Counted from the first letter of the stretch, positions 44,835 through 53,343 are shown. The stretch is 64,000 bases of DNA from Rhodanobacteraceae bacterium (GCA_024233975.1 JACKOX010000011.1:38173-102172); one strand, 5' to 3'. Numbers and translations are program-made. The notes: generated from the letters alone by a model not told the origin.

Positions 44835-46232
44835 ATGACGTCGCCGAGTTCAAACCAGGACACCATCGTGGCCATCGCCACCGCGCCGGGTCGCGGTGGC
44901 GTCGGCATCGTCCGCATCTCCGGTCCACTCGCCGCCGATGTCGCCGCCTCGCTGATCGGAAAGGCCCCGGAACCGCGCCACGCGCACTACGCGATCTTCC
45001 GCGACGCCAACGGCCAAACCATCGACGATGGCATCGCGCTGTTCTTCCCGGCTCCGCGTTCCTTCACTGGTGAGGACGTGCTGGAGCTGCAGGGCCACGG
45101 CGCGCCGCTGCTGCTGGAACAACTGCAGATGCGCTGCATCGCACTCGGTGCCCGCGCGGCGCGACCCGGTGAATTCAGCGAACGCGCCTTCCTCAACGGT
45201 CGCATGGATCTCACCCAGGCCGAAGCCGTTGCCGACCTCATCGCCGCTGGTTCCGAAGCCGCTGTCCGCGCCGCGCGGCGTTCACTGGATGGCGCGTTCT
45301 CCGCGCGCATCAATGAACTGGTTGCTTCGCTGACGCGATTGCGTGTTCACGTTGAAGCCGCCATTGATTTTCCGGAAGAAGAAATCGATTTTCTCGATGA
45401 TCCACAGCTGTTGGCGCGACTCGACGAAACCGAAAGCCTGCTGGAAGAACTGCAGCGCGATGCTGCACGTGGCGTGCGCCTCAATCGCGGCCTGCACGCG
45501 GTCATCCTTGGTCCGCCGAACGCCGGCAAGTCCTCGCTGTTGAATGCACTGGCCGGCAGCGAGCGTGCCATCGTCACCGAGATCGCTGGCACTACCCGCG
45601 ACCTGCTGCGCGAAGTCATCTCGCTCGACGGCATCGAACTGACGCTGGTCGACAGCGCTGGCCTGCGTGACAGTGACGATGCGGTCGAACAGGAGGGCGT
45701 GCGTCGCGCCCGTGCCGAACTCGATGCCGCTGACCTGGTGTTGGCAGTCATCGATGAGCGTCAGGGTGATGTGGCGATGCGCTCGCTGGTCGGGCAACTG
45801 AAGGTCGACCGTCCCGATCTCGGCGATGAACACGGCCCGAAGCTGCTGCGCATCCACAACCAGATTGATCGCAGTGGTGATGCCGCGCGAACCGACACGA
45901 GCAGCGATGACGGGCTGGGTCCGCAGCTGTGGCTAAGCGCGAAGACTGGTGAAGGCATCCCGGCGCTGATCGAACAGCTGGTCCTTGCCGCTGGCCATGA
46001 TGCGGCGTCCACCGCCAATACCTTCAGCGCGCGCCAGCGCCACCTCGACGCCATCGAACGAGCATCCCGACGACTCGATGCCGCGCGTCAGCGACTGGTC
46101 ATCGACGCCGCCGGCGAACTCGCCGCCGAAGAACTGCGCCTTGCCCAGCAGTCACTGGGGGAAATCACCGGCGAAGTCAGCAGCGACGACCTGCTGGGAC
46201 ATATCTTCTCCAGCTTCTGCATTGGCAAGTAG
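44835..46232 (+). CDS. mnmE: tRNA modification GTPase MnmE (TrmE)
   Basis: The 465-aa protein has the folate-binding N-domain (TIVAIATAPGRGGVGIVRISG), a helical domain, an inserted G domain with G1 GPPNAGKSS (226-234), G2 TTRD and G3 DSAGL, and the C-terminal catalytic CIGK. With MnmG it makes the cmnm5U34 wobble modification in tRNA. The G4 motif reads NQID (342-345) instead of N-K-x-D, a change in a guanine-specificity residue. It closes the origin-side operon. Confidence 0.96.
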   Translation: MTSPSSNQDTIVAIATAPGRGGVGIVRISGPLAADVAASLIGKAPEPRHAHYAIFRDANGQTIDDGIALFFPAPRSFTGEDVLELQGHGAPLLLEQLQMRCIALGARAARPGEFSERAFLNGRMDLTQAEAVADLIAAGSEAAVRAARRSLDGAFSARINELVASLTRLRVHVEAAIDFPEEEIDFLDDPQLLARLDETESLLEELQRDAARGVRLNRGLHAVILGPPNAGKSSLLNALAGSERAIVTEIAGTTRDLLREVISLDGIELTLVDSAGLRDSDDAVEQEGVRRARAELDAADLVLAVIDERQGDVAMRSLVGQLKVDRPDLGDEHGPKLLRIHNQIDRSGDAARTDTSSDDGLGPQLWLSAKTGEGIPALIEQLVLAAGHDAASTANTFSARQRHLDAIERASRRLDAARQRLVIDAAGELAAEELRLAQQSLGEITGEVSSDDLLGHIFSSFCIGK

Positions 46233-46258
46233 CGGTATCCGGCAATCATCCCAGATAA

Positions 46259-46276
46259 CTGCACGTCCCTGTGCAG
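46259..46276. terminator. Weak hairpin between mnmE and the SPFH gene
   Basis: CTGCAC / GTGCAG with a 6-base loop, extendable with one mismatch, sits in the gap between convergent genes. No T-run follows on either strand. Confidence 0.3.
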
Positions 46277-46300
46277 CTATCGGGGACCCACCGAATTCGA

Positions 46301-47179
46301 TCAGCGCTTTCCGGCTTCGCTTCCCGACACGTTGAGGAACGGCATCGCGCCGCCGTTGACGTTGGGCAGGCGCCCATCCCACTTCTCGATGGCGCGAAGC
46401 TGCGCTTCGACCCTGCGCAACTCGATCAGCTCGGGCGTGATGGTTTCCTTCTGCATCTTGAGCGCGGTGGCCTGCGCCTCCGCAGCGAGCTTGGTCGAGT
46501 CGGCCTCGGCCTTTGCTTGTGCGACGCGCTGTTCGGCCTCGACTCGGATGCGTTCCAGATCGCGCTCGGCCTTCAGCTTCTGCTGCTCGGCAACCGTCTT
46601 CGCCTCGATGGCCGCATCGAAAGACTGCGAGAAGCGGAAGTCGGTGATGCTGAACTCATCCAGCACCAGACCGTGACGATCCAGGCGATCGACGATGGCG
46701 TCGCGGATTTCGTCCGACACCATGGGCCGTTGCGTGACCAGCTGCTCGGCGGTGAACTTGGCGGTGACCGCCTTCATCGCCTCCTGGATCGCCGGGTCGA
46801 TGATGCGCGGCTCGATGTTCTCGAATGCACCCAGCTTGCGGTAGACATCGACCGAACGTGACGGCTCCACGTGGTAGTTCAGAACCACCGTCGTGGTGAC
46901 GCGCTGGAGGTCGCGCGATGCGGCTTCGCTCCGTGTCTCCGAGCGCTCCACCTGCACCGGCATCAGGTAGGTGCTCTGGCCAAGCGGCCACTTGAAATGG
47001 ATGCCTTCCGACAGCGGCGTGTCGGTGGCTTTCCCGAAAGTCATCAGTACTCCGCGATGACCGTTAGGCACCACGGTATACGGCGCCAGCACCCACATGA
47101 ACAGGATCAGCAGCAATACGATGACAACGCTGATGACACCGCGTCCGGCGGACTGTGCGCCGCTCGAAGAATATTTCAT
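46301..47179 (-). CDS. SPFH/prohibitin-family membrane protein
   Basis: The 292-aa protein has one N-terminal membrane helix (VISVVIVLLLILFMWVLAP), an SPFH/band-7 domain (about 40-205) with PNGHRGVLMTFGK, and a coiled-coil C-terminal region rich in Ala/Glu/Lys (about 195-260). Prohibitin-like proteins assemble large inner-membrane rings and often control FtsH or organise membrane domains. No hflK/hflC or NfeD partner is adjacent, so it is not the HflKC pair. It converges on mnmE. Confidence 0.87.
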   Translation of the reverse strand: MKYSSSGAQSAGRGVISVVIVLLLILFMWVLAPYTVVPNGHRGVLMTFGKATDTPLSEGIHFKWPLGQSTYLMPVQVERSETRSEAASRDLQRVTTTVVLNYHVEPSRSVDVYRKLGAFENIEPRIIDPAIQEAMKAVTAKFTAEQLVTQRPMVSDEIRDAIVDRLDRHGLVLDEFSITDFRFSQSFDAAIEAKTVAEQQKLKAERDLERIRVEAEQRVAQAKAEADSTKLAAEAQATALKMQKETITPELIELRRVEAQLRAIEKWDGRLPNVNGGAMPFLNVSGSEAGKR

Positions 47180-47251
47180 GTCTGTCCCCTTGCATGACTG
47201 GAAAAACGGCCGCGGATGGTACCGCGAGCTTGGGTAACAGACGCCGCTGCG

Positions 47252-47293
47252 ATGAAAAAGTGACCGCCGGCCAGTGCCTGTCGCCGGCGGTCA
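47252..47293 (-). terminator. Rho-independent terminator of the ABC export operon
   Basis: On the minus strand a 10-bp stem (TGACCGCCGG / CCGGCGGTCA, 47261-47293) with a 13-base loop is followed by TTTTT. It lies 11 bases after the ABC permease stop. Confidence 0.82.
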
Positions 47294-47303
47294 TGTCACT
47301 ACA

Positions 47304-48473
47304 TCAGGCCGATATCGCCAGCGACTCGCGGTGATAGAGGCGGGCGGCGATGATCCAGAGGATGGCGCCGAGGCCGAAGCCGGCGCCGAGGTAGACCAGC
47401 CACTCGGTGATGTCACCGGCTTCGCCGCGCAGGATGTTCATGATCATCTGGTTCTGCGACAGGAACGGCACCGTGAACTGCCACAGCGCGTTCTTCACCG
47501 GCGACACCATCAGGAAGATGGTCGGGATCATTGGCAGCATGATCAGCAGGCTCATGTAGCTCTGCGCTTCCTTCACGCTCTTCACGCTGGCGGAAATCAG
47601 CGTCAGCAGCGTGGTGCCGATCAGCAGCATCGGCGTCAGCACCAGCAGGATGCGCGCGATGCTCAACACCGACACATCGACCTGGCCCTTCATGCCGGGC
47701 GCGATCTGGAAGCCGATCTTGAAGGCGATCAAGGTCAGCAGCAGGCTGAGGAAACCGAAGGCGCAGGCCGCGGCGATCTTTCCGCTCATCACGCCGCCTC
47801 GCGAGGCTGGAGTAGCCAGCAGCGGTTCCAGCGACTGCCGCTCACGCTCGCCGGCGGTGACATCGATGACCAGGTGCGCGCCGCCGATGAAGGCGCTCAG
47901 GATCAGCAGGTAGGGCAGGAATACCAGCGAACGACCGATCAGGCTTTCTGGCGTGGCGACGTCTTTTCGTGACACGGCCAGCGACTGCACCAGCGACGGA
48001 CTGATGCCGCGCGAGAGCAGGCGCAATGCACCGACCTGCGACGAATAGGCGTTCAGCAGGCCTTCGATCCGGCGTACCGGAATTTCGGAATCCTGTTGCG
48101 AGGCGTCGTAGAGGATCTCCACCAGCGCCGGTTCGCTGCCGCGCCACTTGTCGCCGAACTCCGGCGAGATGCGCAGGATGACTTCCTCGTCCTGGTTGCG
48201 GATGGCGGCTGTTGGATCCTCGGGTGCATCCTGCGTGGTGACGTTCTGGCCATTGAGCCAGGCCACCAGGTTCGGCGCATGCTCCGCGCCGATCACCGGC
48301 AGCTCCAGCATCTTCTCGCTCTGGCTGGTGACCTTCTTCTGCATCACGCTGAACATGCCCAGCATCAGCACCGGCAGCAGCAGCGGACCCATGAGCAGGC
48401 CGATCATCACCGTGCGCCGATCGCGGAACAGGTCCTTCAGCTCCTTCATCATTACCGTGATCATGGCTTTCAT
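47304..48473 (-). CDS. ABC-2 type (NatB-like) exporter permease
   Basis: The 389-aa protein has an N-terminal helix (TVMIGLLMGPLLLPVLMLGMF), a large extracytoplasmic domain (about 45-175), then about five helices. It has the ABC-2 motif ERERQSLEPLLATPASR between them. This is the NatB pattern; NatAB in Bacillus exports sodium, but the substrate here is unknown. It overlaps its ATPase gene by 4 bases (ATGA) and ends the operon that starts with a membrane protein and an HTH regulator. Confidence 0.9.
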   Translation of the reverse strand: MKAMITVMMKELKDLFRDRRTVMIGLLMGPLLLPVLMLGMFSVMQKKVTSQSEKMLELPVIGAEHAPNLVAWLNGQNVTTQDAPEDPTAAIRNQDEEVILRISPEFGDKWRGSEPALVEILYDASQQDSEIPVRRIEGLLNAYSSQVGALRLLSRGISPSLVQSLAVSRKDVATPESLIGRSLVFLPYLLILSAFIGGAHLVIDVTAGERERQSLEPLLATPASRGGVMSGKIAAACAFGFLSLLLTLIAFKIGFQIAPGMKGQVDVSVLSIARILLVLTPMLLIGTTLLTLISASVKSVKEAQSYMSLLIMLPMIPTIFLMVSPVKNALWQFTVPFLSQNQMIMNILRGEAGDITEWLVYLGAGFGLGAILWIIAARLYHRESLAISA

Positions 48474-49216
48474 GCGTGCAGCCCCTCTTCCGTGCCGATG
48501 GCCTTGACGAAGGCGTCTTCCAGGTTGTCCTCGCCAGTCTGCTGACGCAGCTCGTCGGCGGTGCCCTGTGCGACAACGCGACCCTTGGCGATCACCACGA
48601 TGCGGTCACACAGTGCTGCTACCTCCTGCATGATGTGGCTGGAGAAGATCACGCAGCGCCCTTCCTCGCGCAGCTGCTTGAGGAACTCGCGCATGGCGCG
48701 CGTCGTCATCACGTCGAGGCCGTTGGTGGGCTCGTCGAGGATCACGTTCTTCGGGTCATGCACCAGTGCGCGCGCGATGGCGGTCTTGGTGCGCTGGCCC
48801 TGCGAGAAGCCTTCGGTCTGGCGATCGGCGATGTCGGCCATGTCCAGCGCCTTGATCAGGCGATCGCGATGCTGCGCGATATCGGCATCGCTCATGCCGT
48901 GGAGGCGACCGAAGTAATCGATGTTCTCGCGGGCGGTGAGTCGCTTGTAAACACCGCGTGCATCCGGCAGCACGCCAAGGCTGCGGCGCACGGCTTCGGC
49001 ATCCTTGGATGCATCGATGCCATCGACGACGACGCGGCCCTGGTCGGGCGACATCAGCGTGTAGAGCATGCGCAGCGTGGTGGTCTTGCCCGCGCCATTG
49101 GGACCGAGCAGGCCGGTGATCTGGCCGTCCTCGGCGTGGAAACTCACACCGTCCACGGCCTTCACCGTGCCGGTCTTGGCCTTGAAGGCCTTGTGCAGGT
49201 TGTCGACTTGAATCAT
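48470..49216 (-). CDS. NatA-like ABC transporter ATPase
   Basis: The start at 49216 follows a GGAG site; the product is 248 aa. Walker A GPNGAGKTT (38-46), ABC signature FSQGQRTK and Walker B with DEPTNGLDV are intact. The GQR-type signature fits the NatA/CcmA branch. It powers the ABC-2 permease encoded next. An open frame extends upstream to 49588, but that part is antisense-like coding noise over the peptidase gene. Confidence 0.93.
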   Translation of the reverse strand: MIQVDNLHKAFKAKTGTVKAVDGVSFHAEDGQITGLLGPNGAGKTTTLRMLYTLMSPDQGRVVVDGIDASKDAEAVRRSLGVLPDARGVYKRLTARENIDYFGRLHGMSDADIAQHRDRLIKALDMADIADRQTEGFSQGQRTKTAIARALVHDPKNVILDEPTNGLDVMTTRAMREFLKQLREEGRCVIFSSHIMQEVAALCDRIVVIAKGRVVAQGTADELRQQTGEDNLEDAFVKAIGTEEGLHA

Positions 49217-49269
49217 GTCGGCTCCAGAAATTCGAAAGAGATATGCGTTGAACCGTGGCGCGTCGGCGC

Positions 49270-50778
49270 TCAGGGTTCCCAGCCGTAGAAGCCGGCGAAC
49301 GGCGGCGTGTAGGGCACGCTGTCGAGGCAGGTGGTATCGAGGTCGGCGGGCTTGGTGCTGTCGATGAAGTCCGCCATCAGCCGCGGCATGCAGCCAACCG
49401 GAATCACGTTGTGTCCCTGCCCCTGCACTTCGATCAGGCGCGCGTTGCCGAGGTTCTTCATGATCTGCTCGCCATAGCGCGGCGGCGTCACCGGATCGAA
49501 CTCGCCGGTCAGCACGAGGAAGGGAATGTCGGTCTTCAGCGGCTCGTGGAAATCGGCCGGCACGTCGCCGTGCGGCCACACCGCGCACTGCGCCTTGACC
49601 AGCTCGATGAAGCGCGTGCCCAGCAGGCTGTCCTCATCGGCGGCATCGACGCGCAGTTGATCCGCGTCCTCGCTGCACATCACCGACAGCTCCATGCCGC
49701 GACTGAACTGCCCTTCGAGCTGGCCGCGCAGCATCTGTGCCTGTGCGCGCAGCACGTCGGTGCGTCCATCGACGGCTTCGGAGATCACCAGCGGCAGCAT
49801 GCTCGTGGCCATGGGCATGTAGGAATACATGCGCACCAGTCCGGCGACGTCGTCGAACTTCAGCTCGCCGCTTTCCTCGACACCGGTCTGCGGATCACGC
49901 CAGGTGGTGGCGATTGGCGCTTCGCGCAGCTTTGCCACCAGCTCGGCAAGTTTCTCGCGTGGATTGCCGAAGCGCTCGCTGCAGATTTTGTCGGATACGC
50001 AACGCGCCAGCTGCTGGTCCAGCGCGGACTCCAGGTTCTTCGCATGGTCCTGTCCGAGGATCAACTCGTTCGGCACCGGACTGTCCAGCACCACGCTGCG
50101 CGTGCTCGCCGGATAGCGGTGTGCGAACTGCTGCGCCACGCGGGTGCCGTAGGAAATGCCGACCAGATTGACCTGCGCGGCGCCAATCGCTTCGCGCACC
50201 GCGTCGATGTCGGCAATGGCATCGGTCGTGGTGTAGAAACGCGGGTCGCTGTCGGCCAGCTTCGACAGGCATTCGCGGGTCAGCTTGACGGCGACATCGA
50301 TCTGCTCGGCGTCGCTCGCTTCGGCGTTGCCGTCCTCATCCTCTTCGTCGAGCTCGCAGGTCAGCGGATGCGAGGCACCGGTACCGCGCTGGTCGAGCAG
50401 GATGATGTCGCGCAGCCGACCGACCTGGCGGAACGCGCTCTGGATCTGCGGGAAGCTGTCGCGGGCGCTCTGTCCCGGGCCGCCGGCCAGCATGAACACC
50501 GGGTCCGGATGCTCCTCGCGGCCTTCGCCGGGAATCCAGGCGATCGCCAGCTCGATCTGCCGGCCTTGCGGCTCGGCGCGATTCTCCGGCACCGACATCG
50601 TGGTGCACTGCGCCTCGGTGGTGGCGACGCCCACCGGCGGCGCCAGCGTGCATGGCTCGAAGTCCAGCGTGCCCAGCGTGCGCGCATTGGCCGACGACGA
50701 TGCCGCCGCGATGGCGATGGCGATCGCCACCCAGCGTGTCAGCGGATGCCGACAGAAGGCGGGAAGTGGCAACTTCAT
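49270..50778 (-). CDS. Secreted alpha/beta-hydrolase peptidase (tripeptidyl aminopeptidase-like)
   Basis: The 502-aa precursor has a signal peptide (about 1-32). The alpha/beta hydrolase fold shows an oxyanion GGPG (99-102), nucleophile S209 in GISYG, Asp428 in EFDPVTPPRYGE and His456 in GQGHNV. The C-terminal part is the TAP-like domain. Relatives remove tripeptides or single residues from peptides in the periplasm or medium. Overlapping its start with the HTH regulator stop (ATGA) places it in a regulated operon with an exporter, so the exporter and peptidase may both deal with peptides (inference). Confidence 0.88.
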   Translation of the reverse strand: MKLPLPAFCRHPLTRWVAIAIAIAAASSSANARTLGTLDFEPCTLAPPVGVATTEAQCTTMSVPENRAEPQGRQIELAIAWIPGEGREEHPDPVFMLAGGPGQSARDSFPQIQSAFRQVGRLRDIILLDQRGTGASHPLTCELDEEDEDGNAEASDAEQIDVAVKLTRECLSKLADSDPRFYTTTDAIADIDAVREAIGAAQVNLVGISYGTRVAQQFAHRYPASTRSVVLDSPVPNELILGQDHAKNLESALDQQLARCVSDKICSERFGNPREKLAELVAKLREAPIATTWRDPQTGVEESGELKFDDVAGLVRMYSYMPMATSMLPLVISEAVDGRTDVLRAQAQMLRGQLEGQFSRGMELSVMCSEDADQLRVDAADEDSLLGTRFIELVKAQCAVWPHGDVPADFHEPLKTDIPFLVLTGEFDPVTPPRYGEQIMKNLGNARLIEVQGQGHNVIPVGCMPRLMADFIDSTKPADLDTTCLDSVPYTPPFAGFYGWEP

Positions 50779-50975
50779 GATTGCTCCTCGAAGATGAAGA
50801 TGGATTCGATGTTTTTCTCGAACAGCCGCGCCAGGCGGAAAGCCAGCGGCAGGCTGGGGTCGTACTTGCCGGTCTCGATGGCGTTCACCGTCTGCCGGGA
50901 TACGCCCAGACGTTCCGCCAACGCGGCCTGTGACCAGCCCAGCTGTTCCCTGAGTTCGCGAACGTGACTGCGCAT
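50775..50975 (-). CDS. Small XRE-family HTH regulator (66 aa)
   Basis: The 66-aa protein is almost entirely a Cro/CI-type helix-turn-helix: WSQAALAERLGVSRQTVNAIE with the typical GKYDPSLPLAFRLARLF end. Small regulators of this kind usually repress their own operon and sit beside a membrane protein, as here. Five bases separate it from the upstream membrane gene and it overlaps the peptidase gene by 4 bases. Two perfect palindromes in the operon promoter are the likely binding sites. Confidence 0.9.
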   Translation of the reverse strand: MRSHVRELREQLGWSQAALAERLGVSRQTVNAIETGKYDPSLPLAFRLARLFEKNIESIFIFEEQS

Positions 50976-50980
50976 GGCGA

Positions 50981-51553
50981 TTACTTGTAGCGGCCGGACA
51001 CGACCATCTTGGCCAGTCCGTACACCGCGCAGATCAGCGGGAACACCCAGATCATCGCGACTCCGGCAGGGATATCGATGACCTTGGCCGTCTGCAGGAA
51101 GCCGCCGGACAGATACAGCAGCGACACCAGCGCGGTGGCGATGCTTACTGCCTCCAGCTCGATCTTCTGCTGCAGTTCGTCGGTGTCGCGGATGTAGCGG
51201 ATGATGGCGCGCATGATCATTCCCACCGGCGCCACCGGCAGCAGTGCTAGCAGTGCGCGCAGCCACTCGATCTCCACCCGCTTCAGCAGCCACACCGAAA
51301 GGAACAGGGTGACCAGGTAGGCGATGGTCGCCGGGATCAGCTCGCGCATGTAGCGCCGGCCCAGCGCCCTTGGCACTTCGTCGCAGCTGGCGCCGCGTTG
51401 GCGTCGGATCACCGCGCTGAACAGGGTGCCGATGGCGAGGCCGTAGAGGATGCCTTCCATCGTGTCCGACACGCTGACAAAGCGCGGCAGCGCCAGGGCC
51501 ACCACCAGTAGCAGCAGGCCGATAACGAGTTGGGTGCGGAAGTCGAGGTTCAT
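50981..51553 (-). CDS. Small four- to six-helix membrane protein of the HTH operon
   Basis: The 190-aa protein starts at the ATG at 51553 (a TTG at 51565 would add four residues and would sit in the operator). Hydrophobic segments are visible at about 8-25, 30-47, 73-92, 98-118, 137-156 and 160-180. No known catalytic motif is seen. It pairs with the downstream 66-aa HTH gene; such membrane/HTH pairs are widespread but their signal is unknown. It is the first gene of a five-gene operon ending with the NatAB-like exporter. Confidence 0.8.
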   Translation of the reverse strand: MNLDFRTQLVIGLLLLVVALALPRFVSVSDTMEGILYGLAIGTLFSAVIRRQRGASCDEVPRALGRRYMRELIPATIAYLVTLFLSVWLLKRVEIEWLRALLALLPVAPVGMIMRAIIRYIRDTDELQQKIELEAVSIATALVSLLYLSGGFLQTAKVIDIPAGVAMIWVFPLICAVYGLAKMVVSGRYK

Positions 51554-51559
51554 GGGGTG

Positions 51560-51577
51560 TGTCAAGGTTGCTTGACA
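51560..51577. promoter_or_regulatory. Operator palindrome, proximal copy
   Basis: TGTCAAG-GTTG-CTTGACA: perfect 7-bp arms and a 4-base spacer, seven bases before the membrane protein ATG. Probably overlaps the transcription start and bound by the 66-aa HTH protein (inference). Confidence 0.75.
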
Positions 51578-51603
51578 CTACGATGCCACGCGGTCAGAAG
51601 CAG

Positions 51604-51621
51604 TGTCAAGTGACCTTGACA
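51604..51621. promoter_or_regulatory. Operator palindrome, distal copy
   Basis: TGTCAAG-TGAC-CTTGACA: the same arms as the proximal copy, centre 44 bases away. On the minus strand its arm supplies a -35-like TTGACA for the membrane protein operon, so binding would block the promoter. Confidence 0.75.
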
Positions 51622-51651
51622 CAACAAGCCTGCCGCCGGGCGCGGCAAAGC

Positions 51652-51680
51652 TTGACCAATATATCAATCATCGATATAAC
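51652..51680 (+). promoter_or_regulatory. Sigma-70 promoter of padR operon with overlapping inverted repeat
   Basis: TTGACC (51652-51657), a 17-base spacer and TATAAC (51675-51680) make a strong promoter 30 bases before padR. An inverted repeat TATATC-7-GATATA (51660-51678) covers the spacer and -10, a likely PadR autoregulation site. Confidence 0.7.
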
Positions 51681-51710
51681 GATAGCCGACACAACAACCA
51701 CTGCAATGTC

Positions 51711-52046
51711 ATGAGTCGCAAATCCGACACCCCTACCGCCGCCGAACTGCAGATCCTGATCGCCCTTGCCGGCGAACCGCTGCACGGCTACGCCATCATG
51801 CAGAGCGTCGAATCCCTGTCCGAAGGTCGAACCCGGCTCGGCCCCGGCACGCTGTACACCGCGATCAAGCGCCTGCTCGACCGCGGCTGGATCGAGGAAG
51901 CGCCGCTGGCTGACGGGGATGACGAACGTCGCCGTCGCTACGCGCTCACCGACGGCGGTCGCCAAGTGGTCGACGCCGAAACCCGCGAATGGTCGCGTCT
52001 CGCCCGAATCGCTCAACGGCGTCTAGCCGAAGGCGTTGCAGCATGA
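51711..52046 (+). CDS. PadR-family transcriptional regulator
   Basis: The 111-aa protein has the PadR winged helix: A-A-E-L-Q-I-L-I-A-L, HGYAIMQSVE, GPGTLYTAIKRL, and the E-E-R-R-like wing (DDERRRRYALTDGG). PadR proteins are autoregulated repressors released by ligands. Its stop overlaps the next gene by 4 bases (ATGA). The promoter with an inverted repeat lies just upstream. The frame open from 51603 was rejected because it would cross the operator and promoter. Confidence 0.93.
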   Translation: MSRKSDTPTAAELQILIALAGEPLHGYAIMQSVESLSEGRTRLGPGTLYTAIKRLLDRGWIEEAPLADGDDERRRRYALTDGGRQVVDAETREWSRLARIAQRRLAEGVAA

Positions 52047-53326
52047 AGCGCCGCCGCTGTCTCGACCGTCTGTTCAGCCTCAGCCTCTACCTCTACCCGC
52101 GTGACTTCCGCCAACAGTTCGGCGAGGAAATGCGCGAAGTCTTCCACCAGCAATGCCAGCGCCAGCACAACCGCCTGCGTCTGCTCGGTGAACTGCTGCT
52201 CGACAACCTGCGTGCCGCGCCGACGGAACACGGGCGCGCTTTCGCCCAACAAGGAATTGCCCGGTTGCACTTGTTGATGGCGCTTCTCTGCGTTGCGTTA
52301 GCGGGTCTGATGTTGAGGCCACAAATCAGCTTTGTGCTCAATGCTGCAATGGATCGTGTCACAACCACCATTCGCAATGTCGAAGAACAGCGTCTGCTGG
52401 GTGTCATGCGCGATGAGGGCAGCGCGATGGCGACGCGCGCCAACCGCTTGCTCCAAAGCGGTACGGATATCGAGAAGACGATGGTCGCCCTTCTGTATGT
52501 AAAAGAAGCGACCTTCCGCAAGGCGGATACTCGTGGTGAGTATGCTGAGTTCTGGCTGTTGAATGGCGATATTCCGTCAGACCGCATCAACCAGACGCTT
52601 CGCCAGGCGCTCCGCTCTACAAATCCAATGGAGTTGCAGGCGGCGGTTGTGGCGTGCGCATCCTGGGACGGCTGCGACCCGAAACCAGCACTGGATCGCC
52701 TGACGTTGATCGACGCCAACAACGCGGCAAGCTGGATGATTGCCAGTGACTTGTTAGATGGCATGGATCCGTTCAAGACCGCTCTAGCGCTAGGTACCGT
52801 GGCCAGCGACAAAAAAGCCGCGCGACATGCTTTGCAGAACGCGCTGACTGCGGACCACTATCGCAGCTTTCAACGGGAAGCATTGGCAACCTGGTACGAA
52901 AAAATATGGGTCAAGCGCTTCGAGTCGCACTGGTGGACGCCACACGACGCGGACCACTACCTCACGACGGGGACCATCAGCGCCTTCGACATCATGGCGA
53001 CACCGATTCTTACGAGTTGTCGCGGAACGCCAGTTGATACGGAACTCTGCCAGCAGGTTGCCGAGCACTGGAAGCACTCCGCAGACGATCTCTACACAGC
53101 GCTCTGGATGCATCGCAGCGCGAAGGGCTACATCAAACCGCTTCCGAAGACGTCCTTGGAAAAGGTGTCATGGTCGTTCTCAAATGCGCTGGTTGCGAAC
53201 ATTGACGATCCCGATCTGCAACCAAAGGCTATGGCCGAGCGAATCAGGAAAGTGGGCAGCTTGGCCCTGATGCAGGAAGTGGTTGCGCAATCAACCGATC
53301 TCAACTCGACTGAAAATCTCCATTGA
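52043..53326 (+). CDS. Single-pass membrane protein of the PadR operon (unknown function)
   Basis: The 427-aa protein begins with LDRLFSLSLYLYPRDFRQQFGEEMREVFHQQ, whose core (Y-P-x-x-F-R-x-x-F-G-x-E-M) is the cytoplasmic prefix found on PadR-associated ABC permeases. One membrane helix follows (about 75-95, LLMALLCVALAGLML). The remaining 330 residues have helical character and four Cys, but no FtsX or permease domain. So it looks like a permease prefix joined to an unrelated periplasmic region. Base composition drops here: 31 of 60 bases are G/C in 52501-52560, below neighbouring genes, hinting at transfer. Function unknown. Confidence 0.75.
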   Translation: MKRRRCLDRLFSLSLYLYPRDFRQQFGEEMREVFHQQCQRQHNRLRLLGELLLDNLRAAPTEHGRAFAQQGIARLHLLMALLCVALAGLMLRPQISFVLNAAMDRVTTTIRNVEEQRLLGVMRDEGSAMATRANRLLQSGTDIEKTMVALLYVKEATFRKADTRGEYAEFWLLNGDIPSDRINQTLRQALRSTNPMELQAAVVACASWDGCDPKPALDRLTLIDANNAASWMIASDLLDGMDPFKTALALGTVASDKKAARHALQNALTADHYRSFQREALATWYEKIWVKRFESHWWTPHDADHYLTTGTISAFDIMATPILTSCRGTPVDTELCQQVAEHWKHSADDLYTALWMHRSAKGYIKPLPKTSLEKVSWSFSNALVANIDDPDLQPKAMAERIRKVGSLALMQEVVAQSTDLNSTENLH

Positions 53327-53343
53327 TCCGGAAACACAAGATC

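Noticed and set aside
42797..44917. A 706-residue minus-strand open frame opposite yidC
   Set aside because: It mirrors yidC/rnpA, has no ribosome site and is Arg/His/Gln-rich low-complexity, typical of antisense frames in high-GC DNA.
48470..49588. Long version of the NatA-like ATPase starting at 49588
   Set aside because: The first 124 residues are Arg/Ala-rich noise over the peptidase gene; the ATG at 49216 has a good ribosome site and starts the ABC fold.
49255..50967. A 570-residue plus-strand frame opposite the secreted peptidase
   Set aside because: The peptidase has a signal peptide and complete catalytic triad; the plus frame has neither motifs nor a start site.
51603..51710. N-terminal extension of the PadR protein
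   Set aside because: This stretch contains the operator, a complete -35/-10 promoter and an inverted repeat, so it is regulatory DNA.
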